NCBI GenBank assembly: GCA_037954665.1
Contig: JBBMOL010000368.1
Coordinates: 124,001-188,000, forward strand
Direction of reading: 5' to 3'
Source: Laguncularia racemosa
Lineage: Eukaryota > Streptophyta > Magnoliopsida > Myrtales > Combretaceae
Length of the DNA: 64,000 nucleotides
Shown here: in pieces, positions 34,101 through 46,373 of the stretch
Position numbering within the stretch: position 1 is the first letter of the stretch
How the letters are laid out: every line of letters begins with the position of its first letter
Position numbers and translations under genes: made by a program
Notes under the pieces: model-generated
What the model was told of the DNA's origin: nothing
The model's database searches: none
What the model saw: the letters and a program-made list of their open reading frames with translations, nothing else

Positions 34101-34658
34101 GCAGTAGAAGCAGCTAACAAGAATATCAAAAAGATCATTGAGAAAATGACAACAACTTACAAAGATTGGCACGAAATATTACCGTTTGCTCTCATGGCTT
34201 ATAGGACTTCAATAAGAACATCTATGGGAGCCACCCCTTATTCATTGGTATATGGTACAGAAGCAGTGCTACCAGTTGAAGTTGAAATACCATCATTCAG
34301 AATCCTGTTAGAAGCTTAGTTAACTGAATCAAACTGGGTAAAGAAGAGGCTTGATCAGCTGAATCTGATGGATGAAAGAAGAATTACCGCACTATGTCAT
34401 GGCTAGTGTTACCAACAAAGGATGGCCCGAGCATTTAACAAGAAGATGAGACCTCGATACTTCAAAGAGGGGGATCTGGTACTAAAGAAGGTTCTCCCGA
34501 ATGCCCAAGACTCTAGAGGGAAATTTACCCCAAACTATGAAGGCCCTTATGTGGTGAAAAAGGTTCTGTCAGGAGGTGCTTTGATACTAACTCAAATGGA
34601 TGGTCCAGAATTGAGAGGCCCCATTAACACAGATGCTGTAAAGATGTACTATCCTTAG
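31199..34658 (+). pseudogene. Element H pol: RT, RNase H, archaeal-type RNase H, integrase
   Basis: One frame with stops at 31218, 31449, 32097, 32841, 33312, 34317 and 34404. RT (31476-32099): DVFAWSYGDMPGLD, FSFMDGFSGYNQIKM and VEVYVDDMIAKSKE (YVDD). The MPFGLKNAGATYQ block reads MPFDLKNARATYQ. The connection and first RNase H (32163-32840) lack the usual first Asp. The second RNase H (32920-33310) keeps its acidic residues: FFDGATN, AKYEACILGL, YGDSSLIIL, NQFADALATL. Integrase (33342-34650): HHCC region ending CHLCQVYA, GIDIIGP, then ITENGTN where Asp is expected, and RPQMNRAVEAANK. Confidence 0.92.
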
Positions 34659-35154
34659 GCAAGGGAATCGAAATTTTGCCAATGTTTATGAAAGCCAATA
34701 TTCGATACAAATTTCGTTAAGTCGAGTTTTTACTTTTTACAAGCAAAGTTAATATCCATGAATGGCTGATAATCCAAATCAAATCCCATCACCACAAATA
34801 TTCCTAAACACATTACCCACCACTTCGCCAATAAAAGATAAACACTAAAATGATAATGAATCTCAATATATTTGGTAATATAGTTCCATCTACTTTTGAG
34901 CATTACAACACAGTGCATTAGTAGGGTAGCATTACCGTCAAAAGAGCCATGTGCATAAAGAAAGGAAGCACATCAAGATTTTCAACCCCATGTCAAGAAA
35001 AGAAGAAGAGAAGCAGAAACAAACTAGCCCGAAGGTTCGGTTGTTTGGTGGCTGTCCACGATAAACTGACAAGCATATTAAAATAAATAACTATCATCAT
35101 ATCATGAAAGGCATCACATCATTTAGCTCAGTTAGTAGAAAGCATATTCAGAAG
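34659..35154 (+). other. Element H 3' region, unique part
   Basis: Non-coding sequence between the pol stop and the tandem repeats. No motif recognised. Confidence 0.5.
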
Positions 35155-36130
35155 CATAAGATGAGTCAGCCCATAGTTGGGCATTTATCTAAAAATTCCT
35201 TTTAATAGGGTAGTCAGCCCAAAAAGGGGCACTTTCCTAGATCTTTTCTAAGGTCAGCCTATAAAGGCACCTTTTTGAGATATCATTTTTAGCTTAGGTT
35301 AGTCAGCCCAAGATTGGCACTTTCCTAAACATTCTCTCTAAAGGTTAGCTCATAGGGGGCACCTTTTTGAGATATCATTTTTATCTTAGGTTAGTCAGCC
35401 CAAGATGGGCACTTTCCTAAACATCCTCTCTAAAGGTAAGCTCATAGGGGGCACCTTTTTGAGATATCATTTTTATCATAGGTTAGTCGGCCCAAAATGG
35501 GCACTTTCCTGAAAATCCGTTCTCAAGGTCAGCTCATAAGGGCACTTTTTGAGACATTCTGTCATAGGTTAGTCAGCCCAAGATGGACACTCTCCTAAAA
35601 ATCCGTTCTCAAGGTCAGCTCATAAGGGCACTTTTTGAGACAACTCTATCATAGGTTAGTCAGCCCAAGATGGGAACTTTCCTAAACATTTGTTCTCAAG
35701 GTCAGCTCATAAGGGCACTTTTTGAGACAACTCTATCATAGGTTAGTCAGCCCAAGATGGGCACTTTCCTAAACATCTGTTCTCAAGGTCAGCTCATAAG
35801 GGCACTTTTTGAGACAATTCTATCATAGGTTAGTCAGCCCAAGATGGGCACTTTCCTAAAAAGTTGTTCTCAAGGTCAGCTCATAAGGGCACTTTTTGAG
35901 ACAACTTTATCATAGGCTAGTCAGCCCAAGATGGGCACTTTCCTAAAAATTCATTCTCAAGGTCAGCTCATAAGGACACTTTTTGAGACACTCTATCATA
36001 GGTTAGTCAGCCCAAGATGGGCACTTTCCTAAAAAAAAAAAATCTATCTCAAGGTTAGCTCATAGGGGGCACTTTTTGAGGCATTTTATCAAAGGTTAGT
36101 CAGCCCATGAGGGGCACTTTCCTAGACTCT
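35155..36130 (+). repeat. Dimeric tandem repeat array in the H 3' region
   Basis: About eleven or twelve units of 85-91 bp. Each has two related halves of about 43 bp: GTCAGCCCAAGATGGGCACT-TTCCTAAA and GGTCAGCTCATAAGGGCACT-TTTTGAGA. The first half contains the short palindrome GCCCA-AGA-TGGGC. Divergent copies continue to about 36370. Tat elements are known to carry variable tandem repeats 3' of integrase. Confidence 0.9.
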
Positions 36131-36537
36131 CCCGATTAGTCCGCTCATGGGGCACTTTTCGGAAATATTCTTCCAAACAGTTGCTAGTCTAACTAAACGC
36201 TTCTGTTGATAGGTAGCCAGCTCATAAGGGTGCTTCCTAAGTAAATTTTCTTTCCAAGGTTGCCAGTCTGATAAGACGCTTCCTATCATCATTTCTTCTA
36301 CACAATGCTTGAGGTGTTTCCTATCACCAATTAGTCAGCCCATAAAGCACTTTTTGGGGAGGGAACATTACTCTAAATTGTTAAGACCATCTTAAATCGT
36401 GGGATTATTAGCTCTTGGAGCATTTTCCTACCAAAAACAAATTCTAGGTAACCAGCCAAGCCAAGGCGTTATCTATTTAAGAGGCCAAAAATGGCGTCTT
36501 TCTTGTCTTTGTAGTTAAGTTTTTCAAACTTTACCAC

Positions 36538-36550
36538 AAAGAGGGGCAGC
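36538..36550 (+). other. Polypurine tract of element H
   Basis: AAAGAGGGGCAGC immediately precedes TGTAAACAC of the 3' LTR. Confidence 0.75.
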
Positions 36551-38623
36551 TGTAAACACCCCATTTTTGCCCTAGGAATGAATAATAATCAATAATAATC
36601 AATTTCTAATTTTTTTCCAATTTTTCCCTAATTTAGCATAAATAATAAAAATATTCAAATAAATAAAAATAAATAGGAAAACCCATCAATTTTGAAAAAT
36701 GATTTCAGAAATGGCAATAATAAGTAATAAATAATTTTTATAAATTTTTCAAATTTCAAAAAATACAAAAAAATAAAAAAATCGCATTGTATATATGCAA
36801 TTTGCGAAATTAGAAAAATCGGGAAAATGGGCCAACCTAGCTGATCCGGACCATGGTCTCAGGCGCGCGTAGGAGGGCTCGGTCGCAGGTTCGAAATGCG
36901 GGGGAAGCAGTTTCTGCGTTTTGTGTTTTTCTTACTTATCCAGGACATGTGGCAGCATCTGATTGGCTGGAGGGAATGCATGCGCCGGGCGCGTAATCGT
37001 CTTCTACCTCGGGTCTGAGATCGCCGGTGAGGGGAAAAATTCGAATTTCGGCCATTTCGATTCGATTTTTTGCACAAATCCAACAAATCTTCAACAGAAT
37101 TGAGATAAACATCATCCAATTGGAATCAAATCTCAACAAATCAAAGGATTTACACGAATCGGAGTTGGTTTATTTAACCGTCGATCCAATTTGCTTCGAT
37201 CGGTGGAAATCCGAGCTTATCCAGCTCGATTTCGAACGCCTGTAAATAGAGGAGGAGTGGAGGAAGCCAAATCAGAGATCAAAATCGAGAGAAAGTGAGA
37301 GAAGAGAGTAAATCGGAGAGAACCAAAGCCGCGACCGCCGATCGGAACTGAGCCACCATTAGGAGACGTTCTGAGAGCAAACCACCGCCACCATTGGATT
37401 CACCACCCTCGAGAACTTAGGATTCGATACCTCACCCGTTGCAAAAGGCCGTCGGAACGCCGTGAACGAGCACTCTCCGCCGCCGTGCCCGACCGATCCA
37501 ACCCGACCCGATTCGACCCGACCGACCCGACCCGCGCACCGACCTGGATCCAGGTTAGTCGGATTTTCCCGATTTTTTTCAATTTATTTGTTTACTTTAT
37601 TTATTTATTTTTATTTCGATTTGATTTATTATTTTGTTATTTATTTATTAATTTGTTTGATATTTATTTATTTATTTATTTATGTTTTATTTATATTTCC
37701 TTAAATAGGAAAATGTTAGAAATGAGATTTTTTTAGGATTTAATAATGTAGAAAAATAAGAAAAAATAAAAAAATAATAATAAATAATAAAAATGTAGAA
37801 AAACAATATAAATATTAGAAAAATAATAATAAAACTTTATGTTTTAAAATAGGATAGATAATAGTTTAGGATAAAATTTTTAACAAAAATTCACAAAAAT
37901 TATAAAAATCATAAAAATTACAAAAATAATTAAAAAATTAATAAAAATTCAAAAATTATAAAAATAGAAAAAAATGAGTTTTATCACTTAGAAAAATCAT
38001 TTTCTCAAATAAATCCAAAATTGATGTTTTCTCAAAAAGTTATTTTCAAATATCAAATTACTAAGCTTAGGTTTAGATTTTTTAGAAAAAATCCCAAAAA
38101 TGTTAAAAACATAAATCGAAAGAGATTTTCAAATTAAAATTCACAAACCCACTAAATATTTTCAGAAAAAAGCGAACTACGACTTGTTTGATCCTGACTA
38201 GCAGGTACGTAAGCACCCATTCGGGTCAACCAAAAAAATGAAATAAAAAATCATTTTCTTAGAATAATAAAAAACATAATAAAAGTAATAGAAACAAAAT
38301 AAAAGACATTTCTAGATAGGAAGAATTTTAGGAGATTAGGTGGTAACCGTAAGGTTTTAATAGGTTAGCTTCCGGACTTAGAAACTCTGGTTTTCCTTTC
38401 CTCTTTTCACAAAAACGAGAAGTGAAAATCACGACGACTAGTAGTCCAAATTAAGACTAATCTGCTCCTTTAGTCTTAATTCAATCTTTCCCAACAACAG
38501 TTGGGTGGCGACTCCAAAAATTAAACGAAGTTCCTAACTCAAGTCGAGGATCTGCATTAGATGAGCATAGGGTCATGTCTAGATCGGATTAAGAATGGGA
38601 ATTCAAAAAAAATAGACTCGACA
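36551..38623 (+). repeat. Element H 3' LTR
   Basis: 2073 bp. It differs from the 5' copy by substitutions, an expanded CCGACC-type repeat at 37490-37545, an ATTT-repeat length change near 37660-37690 and a short A run at 38166. The TATA box is mutated (37241). Confidence 0.92.
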
Positions 38624-39660
38624 CTCTCAACCTAAATCTGATCACTCATTTTATTAGAGAAATCCTCAACAATACCTTATCTCCCATTGAAATTCCAAAG
38701 GTCATCTTCTCTTGTCTACATAGCTCTTTTGTCAAAACTAGGCCATCTATATTCTCTACCTAATTAGTTTCACCTTATCTACTGCTACTTGTACTAATTT
38801 TGGCCCCATCATCTGTCTTTCTCCCACTTCATCCCAGTGTAGTGGGGATCTGCACCTTCTTCCATAAAGAGCTTCATATGGAGCCATTTCAATGGTTGCT
38901 TGGTAACTTTTATTATAGGAAAACTTCACTAGAGGTATATGCTCATTCCAATTTACTCTAAAATCTAGCGCACATGCCCTAAGCAAATCTTCCAATATTT
39001 GTATAGTCCTTTCAGACTGACCATTTGTTTGTGGGTAGAATGTTGTACTGAACTGCAATTTGGTGCCCAATGCTTTGTGTAAGTTATTCCTGAATCTACT
39101 CACAAATCTTGAGTCTCTATCAGAAGTGATGGTCACTAGCACTCCATGCAGTTTGACTATCTCCTATACGTATATCTAAGCTAGTTTTTCCAACTTGTGT
39201 CCTACTCTAATAAGTATAAAATGAGCAGACTTAGTCAATCTATACACTATAACCCAAACTGCATCTTGCCTCTCCCTAGTGTTTAAGAGGGCTATAACAA
39301 ATTCCATTGTCACATGCTCCCATTTTCACTCTGGTATTGGAAGAGGCTGTAATTCTCCAACTGGTCTCTGATGTTCTATTCCGATCTGCTAGCATGAGAG
39401 ACATCTAGCTACATATTCAGCTTTTCTCTCTTCATGTTTCTTCACCAATAACAACTTTTCAAGTCCTTATACATTTTGGTATTTCCAAGGTGCATGGTAT
39501 AGGCAGAGTGATGAGTCTCTTTCATTATCTCTCTCTTTAATTTTGCATCCTTTGGCATACATAGTTTCATTTTGTATCTTAAGGTCCCTTCTACATTCAG
39601 GTTAAATTTTAGAGCCTTGTCTTATTCCATTTTACTCTTAATCTCTCAAATGTCTTGATC
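38624..39660 (-). pseudogene. Element C integrase
   Basis: Minus strand: zinc-binding region with HHSAYTMHLGNTKMYKDLK (about 39450-39530). The core has ITSDRDSRFVSRF (second Asp) and YPQTNGQSERTIQILED (catalytic Glu) at 38756-39142, then YNKSYQATIEMAPYEALYGR. The first catalytic region (EFVIALLNTRERQDAVWVIV) is altered. The C-terminal part continues beyond H at 27511. Confidence 0.85.
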
Positions 39661-41010
39661 TTCTATCTAACTAACTTTAATTATGTCCATTATTGTTGGC
39701 TATATTCTTAAGATAGTCATTTTTGCTCCCACTTCTTATGTTAAAATTTCTAGCTCCAATTTGCGCATGTCTTCTAATAACTCCTTCTACGAAGTGATTA
39801 GAGTGGCTATATTGCCCCGTTTCTTTCTACTAAGAGCATCCACCACCACATTGGCTTTTCTTGGATGATATTGTATCTCTAAGTCGTAATCCTTAATTAA
39901 CTCTAACCATCTCCTCTGTCTCATATTTAGCTCTTTTTGCGTTTTAAGCTACTATGGTCAGTAAAAATTTTGCACCTTTCTCATACAAGTAATGTCTCCA
40001 TAGCTTCAAAGCCAGTATTACAACTACCAATTCTAAGTCATGAGTTGGGTAGTTCTTTTCATATAGCTTTAATTGTCGAGATGCATAAGCTATTACTTGA
40101 CCACCTTACATCAATAAACACCCTAACCCTTGAACTGAGGCACCACTATATACTGTAAACTCTTCTCCACTCTTGTGCAAGGTTAAAACTGGTGCTGACA
40201 CAAGCTTCTCTTTGAGCATCTAAAAACTGGTTTCACATCTTTTATCCCATTTGAATTTCATATTCTTCTTTGTTAATCTAGTGAAAGACGTTGCTATTTT
40301 GGAAAACTCTTTTACAAATCTCCTATAGTAGCTTGCTAAACCCAAGAAGCTTCTTACCTCTATAACCGTCTTCGCTCTATGCCAGACTACTATTGCTCTC
40401 ACCTTTTCTAAGTCTACAGATATCCCATCTCTATTAACCACATGACCTAAGAAGATTACTTGTTCCAGCTAAAATTCACATTTACCGAATTTGGCATACA
40501 ACTATTCATCTTGCAACCTACCCAATACCAATCTCAAGTGTTCTTCATGCTCCTTAGTGCTTTTAGAGTATATTAGGATATCGTCTATAAAGACAATTAC
40601 AAATTTATCTAAAAAATTCCTATATACACTATTCATTAAATCCATGAATGTAGTCGATGTATTCATTAGTCCAAAGGGCATCACTAGAAACTCATAATGT
40701 GCATATCTAATCTTGAATATTGTTTTCTGGATGTCTTCATCTTTAATTCTTAGTTGATGGTAACCTAATCTCAAGTCTACTTTAGAGAACACCTAAGCTC
40801 CCTACAACTAGTCAAATAGGCCATCTATCTTAGAAAGAGGATACTTATTATTTATTGTAACCTTGTTTAACTCTCTACAGTCTATATAGAGTCTCATGCT
40901 TCCATCTTTCTTCTTTACAAACAGGACTGGTGCACCCCAAGGAAAGACACTGGGTCTTATAAAACCCTTATCTTGTAGCTCCTACAATTGTTTCCTTAGT
41001 TCTTCTAATT
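39661..41010 (-). pseudogene. Element C reverse transcriptase and RNase H
   Basis: RT (40502-40792): FSKVDLRLGYHQLRIKDEDI, YEFLVMPFGLMNTSTTF and FVIVFIDDILIYSKS (FIDD). The upstream VPKKDGS-type block is at about 40850-40930. Connection: EVRSFLGLASYYRRFVKEF (40220-40441). RNase H at about 40060-40200 reads YSGASVQGLGCLL, where the catalytic Asp of YSDAS is Gly. The domain continues as NYPTHDLELVVVILALKLWR. Stops occur at several places. Confidence 0.88.
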
Positions 41011-41990
41011 CCACTGGTGCCATCCTATAGATTGCTTTTGATATGTGTACTATGTTTTATACTAAGTCAATGTTGAATTTTGTTTCCCTAGCTGGGGGTA
41101 AACTAAGAAGATATTCTGGAAACAAATTAGGAAATTCCCTCACTATCGATACTCCTTTCATCTTAACTTTTTCACTGGCTTTAATAGATATAGTTGCAAG
41201 TACACTTTTTCCCCACATCTCATAAGTGGGCAATCTAGTGGGTCTCTACACTTCTAAATTGTATTCAAAATATCTATCCCCTGGTATATTAAACTGCACC
41301 ACCATGTTGTGACAATCACTAGTGGCATGATATTTTGATAGCTAGTTAACACCCAAAATAATGCCAAATTCTATCATCTCCAATACCAAGAGGTCTGCTA
41401 GCATCACTATACCATGTATTTCTATTCCCACTCCTCTACATATCCTACTTATTCTTCCTCCTACTCAAGGGAGTATTAATAGCCAGACAATCATTCATGT
41501 TTTCAACATTTAAAGCACATGCACATACAAAATTCTTAGACACTTAGGATATAGACACATCGGTATTGAACAGCACATATGCATTATAAGAGTGTATTGG
41601 AAGCATACCTACAATGTTGTCTACATAAGGGATATCCTGGTGTCACTGCTGGTGAATGGCGAATACTCTGGTAGGAACTCTTTATCTAGGACCCCCTGCT
41701 TGTGGTTTACCTCCCTATCCTCTCACTAGAGATCTAGTTGCCTGTTGAATTGGCTCTATCTGATTTTTTATTTGTCCCTAAGGATAGTTGATTGCCTTAT
41801 ATCCCCTCTAGTTGCACACATGATAGAAGATTAGGAGAACTGACCTCTCAATGCAATGCCTACTATTGTGTCGTATTTTCCTACAAGAGAAACATGCTCC
41901 CTCTAGCCATCAACACTCTCTTAACTCATGAAGCCCATAACATTTAGGACATTTAACATTTAGGCTTGTTACAGTGAGTGCTAAAGGCAC
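41011..41990 (-). pseudogene. Element C protease and CCHC knuckle
   Basis: The CCHC knuckle CFSCRKIRHNSRHC (about 41870-41915) is preceded by KCYGLHELREC. The protease active site (about 41550-41585) reads YVLFNTDVSISQVS where active elements have FDTGAS or FDSGAT, so both the Asp and the Gly are lost. Several stops. Confidence 0.75.
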
Positions 41991-42872
41991 TTGTCTGATC
42001 TATAAAGGAGGGGCTGCAGTACTCTGTATTCTACTTTACTGCACATGATATCTTTTACTCCTATCTTGCCCCATTCCACTAGAGGTGGGTCTTTTTCTTA
42101 GAGCTATTGCTGCCCTACGACTCCACTATTCTTCAATAATCTTCTTATTTCACTCGAGGTACTTTGCTTTGCCAACCATTTCAACGTATGTATTTAGCTG
42201 AAAAGCACCCACTACAAGTTGTAGGTCCAAGTCCAATCCTCTTAGGTACCTCTTGGCTTTGGACCTATCATCATTACGTACATTTTCAAGAAGGAACTGG
42301 ATGAGGCAATTCAGCTCTACCTCATATTCTTTAATTGTTCAGTTTCCTTGTTCATAGTTGTAGTATTCATTCTCTATCTTGTCTCTAGAGCTACTAAGGA
42401 AGTATCTCTGATAAAATAGCTCCTTAAATATAGCTTAGTTCATGAATTCCCCTGTAAGTCTAGGAACTGAAGCCCACCATTTTGCTGCAATTCCCTTTAG
42501 CATGAATCTAGCATAATTTACCTTCCTATCTTCTAGTATTTGGAAGGCAATAAATACCTTCTCAATTTCTTGTACCCAATCCTCAACTTCGATTGAGTCA
42601 TCCACTTTGGGGTTAAATTCCTTATGTACTCTAATGAACCTATTAATGCTGGTGGGTTCATTGGCATTCCTATGCTGTGGGACATTAGGGGTTTAGTGTT
42701 GTTTTGCTAGTAGTCCCACCAGGTGGTTTACAATATGCAGTAGCTGAACTGTCTCTTCAACCATCTAGCCTCTTTCCTCTTGTGGCTGTGGATTCGGAAC
42801 TTGCTCATCATTGGGATTATTACGTCTAGCACTCATTCCTGCTCTCGATCCAATGATTCTTGTTAGAGGCAT
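41991..42872 (-). pseudogene. Element C gag
   Basis: The minus-strand ATG at 42870-42872 begins MPLTRIIGSRAGMSARRNNP. Core: FIRVHKEFNPKVDDSIEVED, FIAFQILEDRKVNYARFML, KWWASVPRLTG and KRYLRGLDLDLQ. It matches the D gag fragments at 24824-25118 and 45312-45385. At least four stops. Confidence 0.85.
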
Positions 42873-43323
42873 TTTGTTTAAGAAAAGACAACCAGATCTA
42901 CTTGAGTTAATATCAATCATGGTTAGTGTCATAGTGTGTAAATATATGTACATATACCTCTATACATGGGTCTATTCATATATATAACTTAGTAGTTAGA
43001 AGAACGCAAGTAAAGTAATAATACAAGAAAACAATTACATAATTAAGTAAATGTCCCATATTTTACCCACTCTCTTCATGTCTCACTATCTTATAGGTCC
43101 AGTGCTTAACTCTTCTAAAGATCATATCTTAGACTATATTGTTTAAAACTTATGTCTATTGATCATTACTTAGTTCTAAAGATCATTACCTGAGCTCTTC
43201 AGGATCAATGACCTATGCTCTATAGATCAAAACTTAAATCATAAGGATCATCAACCTATTCTCTATAGATTCAAACTTAAGTCTCTAAAGATCATAAACC
43301 TAAAGCTCTAATACCACCTTAGC
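42873..43323 (-). other. Element C leader and PBS
   Basis: Untranslated leader. The PBS on the minus strand, TGGTATTAGAGC (plus 43305-43316), is one base from the initiator-methionine type TGGTATCAGAGC and lies 7 nt from the LTR. Confidence 0.75.
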
Positions 43324-45311
43324 TATAACGCCCTGGAACTTAGGTTGCGCTATTACTCGCCACGTGTCTTTATCTCACAAGAACACATTAAGGCTCTGAA
43401 TCAACTCTGATACCTTTTTAACTTGTAACTCCTATATAAAAACATTCAATACATCCCATAACTTCAAAATGAATTTCATAAATCAATATCCAACATCTAA
43501 CGCAACAGAAGTCTATAAACTTTAAATTAACATTCTCCAAAAGATAATATCTATTACATTTAAATAACTTGATTCTCCCAATTTCCTAATCACCATAATA
43601 GTAATTGTAATCTTCATTTTTCTCTCTCTATGGTTCACCCATACCAAAGTTATCTTCTAGGTTATCATCTTCTTCAACACCTGCATCTAAAAATATTCCC
43701 CAAAGGATGAGCAAATGCTTAGTACGTAAAACACAAAAACACATGCATGAACAAACATGAAAAAGTATCACACATATCATGCAATACTTAAACACAGGCA
43801 ACCATTTCATAATACAATTTATGTCCACAAGCAACGATAGGGTACTCATGATCCCCTTAACACATTGGAACATGAATTGGTGATGGGAATTGCCTCTACG
43901 GGCCCCACACCTATGATCCCTTAATCCTTAAACTTGGTGATGGGAACTAGCACTATAGGCCCCACACCCATGTTCACTTAAACCACTTAATCCCGATGAT
44001 GGGAACTACTACTACGGGCCCTACACCCATGTCCACTTAAACCACTTAATCCAATATTCAACCCAGATCATTTCTAAGCACGACTCTACTAAAGACAACA
44101 TCACACAAGGATCATTAGGGTGCTCCTCAGGAATCTACCACTATGGGCCCCTAGGCCGAGCCAAGTACATATAGCATACAACTTAAACACTTAAGCCAAA
44201 TTATTCAACTTAATCAATTTCAACACATATACTACTTAAGCAAGCTTAGAACAACACATAAGTTACACATACCTTGAATCCTAGCCTTGAGCACTTCCCA
44301 TCTTAGACTTAAGCTAAATTGAAATCTGTACAACATCAGCAATTCGTTTTAGTACTTAATCTAAAACTAATATCAATTATTAACTTTCTTAATCCTATTT
44401 ATTTAATTTATCTAAGGCCTTATAAGCTATCTAGGTTGTGTGAAAATTATTCTAATTTGAAGTTAAATGAATATATAATTACATTGTCTTATCCAACACG
44501 ACCATGTTAGAGGCTGAGTAGCTCAATACAAGATGGAGCATGATTGTGTTAAGGGCCGTGTATCTTTTGGTGTAAATTTTAGCTTCAACATGATTGGAAC
44601 ACGGTCGTATTAGAAGGTTGTGTTTCTCTTAATTTAACACGGTCAAAATACGATTGTGTTAGGGGATTATGTTACCCTTGATTCAACACGGTAGATACAC
44701 ATCCGTGTTGAGAGGTCGTGTTTCTCTCAGTGTAATCTTCAAATTCAACATGGTTGAAACATGACCGTGTTGGGAGGTTGTGTTTCTCTTAACAATCTAC
44801 ACGAAGTCCTAATTCTTCATTTCAAATTCTCCTAAACCCAATTCTCTCTATCCGTAGACTTAATTAAATCTCTAAAACATGGAATTGTATATAAATTACA
44901 AGGTTTTCGTACTTACATCAAAATTCCACAAGTTGTATCCATGAGTTGTTGATTCCCATTCTCGGATTGTCCTTTCTTAAATTTCGAGTTTTTGATGAAC
45001 AAAGTGATGTAACTATATTAGATTATCCATTCTTTATGATAATTCTTGTATAAAAACCTTTACCTCTCATACTTGGAGTTAGGTCACACCATTTTCCTTT
45101 TGTTGTCTTAGGGTTTATTTAGAGAGCATTTCCTAGTCTGCTATTTTACTAGGAGGGTCTGAAAAAGAAGGAACATTAAGTCATTTAGGGTTAAATACTC
45201 CCTTTTGTGAAATGTCCAAATTGCCCCTCTAATTTTATAAAATTCTCGTCCTTGTCCTTACCTCTTTGTGACAACATATATATTAAAATAAATAAAAATT
45301 CAAGTATTACA
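43324..45311 (-). repeat. Element C 5' LTR
   Basis: TATAACGCC...GTATTACA, 1988 bp, the first G mutated to A. The tandem unit (43870-44060) and palindrome array (44480-44800) correspond to those of the 3' LTR. Confidence 0.9.
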
Positions 45312-45640
45312 GGATACCTTTGATCTTAGTTGTCCTGCCCAACACCACTTGATGAACTTAGATCGGTGATTCTTCTTAAAGGCATTCTATTCAAGATGTA
45401 GATGTAGAAAAAAGAGAAAGCTAAAGAGTTAAATAAGGACTAAGATACTAAATATATATTTATATATACAAAAAGTTAAAGTAACTATTTAAAGAAAATA
45501 ACAAATAAAACAATGAAATAGGTACATCAACATATAACATGATCAAACTCGAGATTCTACCCACTCTCTTCATAACACACTACCCTATAGATTCCATGCT
45601 TAACTCATCCAAAGGTTATAAACTAATCTCTATTGATTGA
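45312..45640 (-). pseudogene. Element D gag start and leader
   Basis: The minus-strand ATG at 45383-45385 starts MPLRRITDLSSSSGVGQDN, parallel to MPLTRIIGSRAG of C. A leader resembling that of C runs to about 45640. The expected PBS is not recognisable. Confidence 0.65.
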
Positions 45641-46373
45641 AACTGTCCATATTGTCCTTATAGGTAAAAACACGTTAAGATTCTTAACTAAATAAATTTT
45701 GTATTACTCCTATATTAATGATCAACCACAAAATAAAGACTCTATAATCATCAGTAATGACTTTGCAAAGTCATTCTATAACCATAGATGCAACAAGTAA
45801 CTATTGATACCTTAATTGTTTAAGAATTAGAATAAATAACATAAACAAGATAGATCTTAAATAATCAATAGAATTTTCATCTCCCACAAGTATAAAAGTT
45901 TTCCAACATTATCTTAGAACTTCAAGTAACATCCTTCACCTACTAATCATCATAATAGTAGTAATACGCTACATTGTTCCCATCCTACATCCAAGTCACT
46001 AGGTCCTAATCATGCGATGCTTACTCATTCATATCTGTAACTAAAAAATATATAAAAAAAAAGGTTCTTGAAGAGTAGGCTAATACCCAACACGTATAAT
46101 AAAAAAGCATATGCATACGGATAAGTATATCATAAATCACATGTATCAATGCAACAAATAGTTAAGCAAATAGTTATTATCTCATTTAAGTCCTTCAAAC
46201 AACAAAAGGGTGTTCATAACCCCACCACACTTAATATAGTATAATATAATACATAGTTAATGTTAGGAACTACCATTACAAGTCGTAATGCCCATGAGTC
46301 CCTAAATCTACTAAATCATTTAAGTACATAACTCCATAGGAGACACTGCCACATATCGATCAATAGGTGCCTT
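45641..46373 (-). repeat. Element D 5' LTR, partial
   Basis: Diverged relative of the C LTR. Collinear blocks include TTACTCCTATATTAATGATC, TAGGCTAATACCCAACACGT (C: GAGCTAATGCCCAGTACGT), CACATGTATCAATGCAAC, and GGAACTACCATTACAAGTCG with GATCAATAGGTGC at the end. Similarity stops at 46373, where a different sequence starting TGTAAACCCC begins. Confidence 0.55.

Larger units (their letters stand above)
27512..38623 (+). mobile_element. Element H: plus-strand Tat-lineage element
   Basis: LTRs lie at 27512-29554 and 36551-38623, both TGTAAACAC...GACTCGACA, flanked by a perfect CTCTC duplication (27507-27511 and 38624-38628). The PBS TGGCGACTCCACTGGGGAC, a second archaeal-type RNase H between RT and integrase, and a repeat-rich 3' region all point to the Tat (Ogre/Retand) lineage. 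Gag is short, no protease is seen, and pol carries at least six stops. Confidence 0.92.
25119..45311 (-). mobile_element. Element C: minus-strand chromodomain chromovirus holding H
   Basis: LTRs lie at 25119-27108 and 43324-45311 (1990 and 1988 bp). Flanks GCATA (25114-25118) and GGATA (45312-45316) differ by one base and sit inside the D gag. Minus-strand order is PBS, gag, CCHC, protease, RT, RNase H, integrase, chromodomain, PPT (GGGGGGAGAA at about 27109-27118). Excluding H it is about 9.1 kb. The chromodomain and long LTRs resemble Tekay/Del. Protease, RNase H and other residues are lost. Confidence 0.9.

Noticed and set aside
31476..34658. Integrated plant pararetrovirus (RT and RNase H present)
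   Set aside because: LTRs, PBS, PPT, integrase, archaeal-type RNase H and a 5-bp target duplication identify an LTR retrotransposon.
35155..36130. Regularly spaced direct repeats resembling a CRISPR array
   Set aside because: Units are contiguous with no unique spacers, and the context is a plant Tat retrotransposon.
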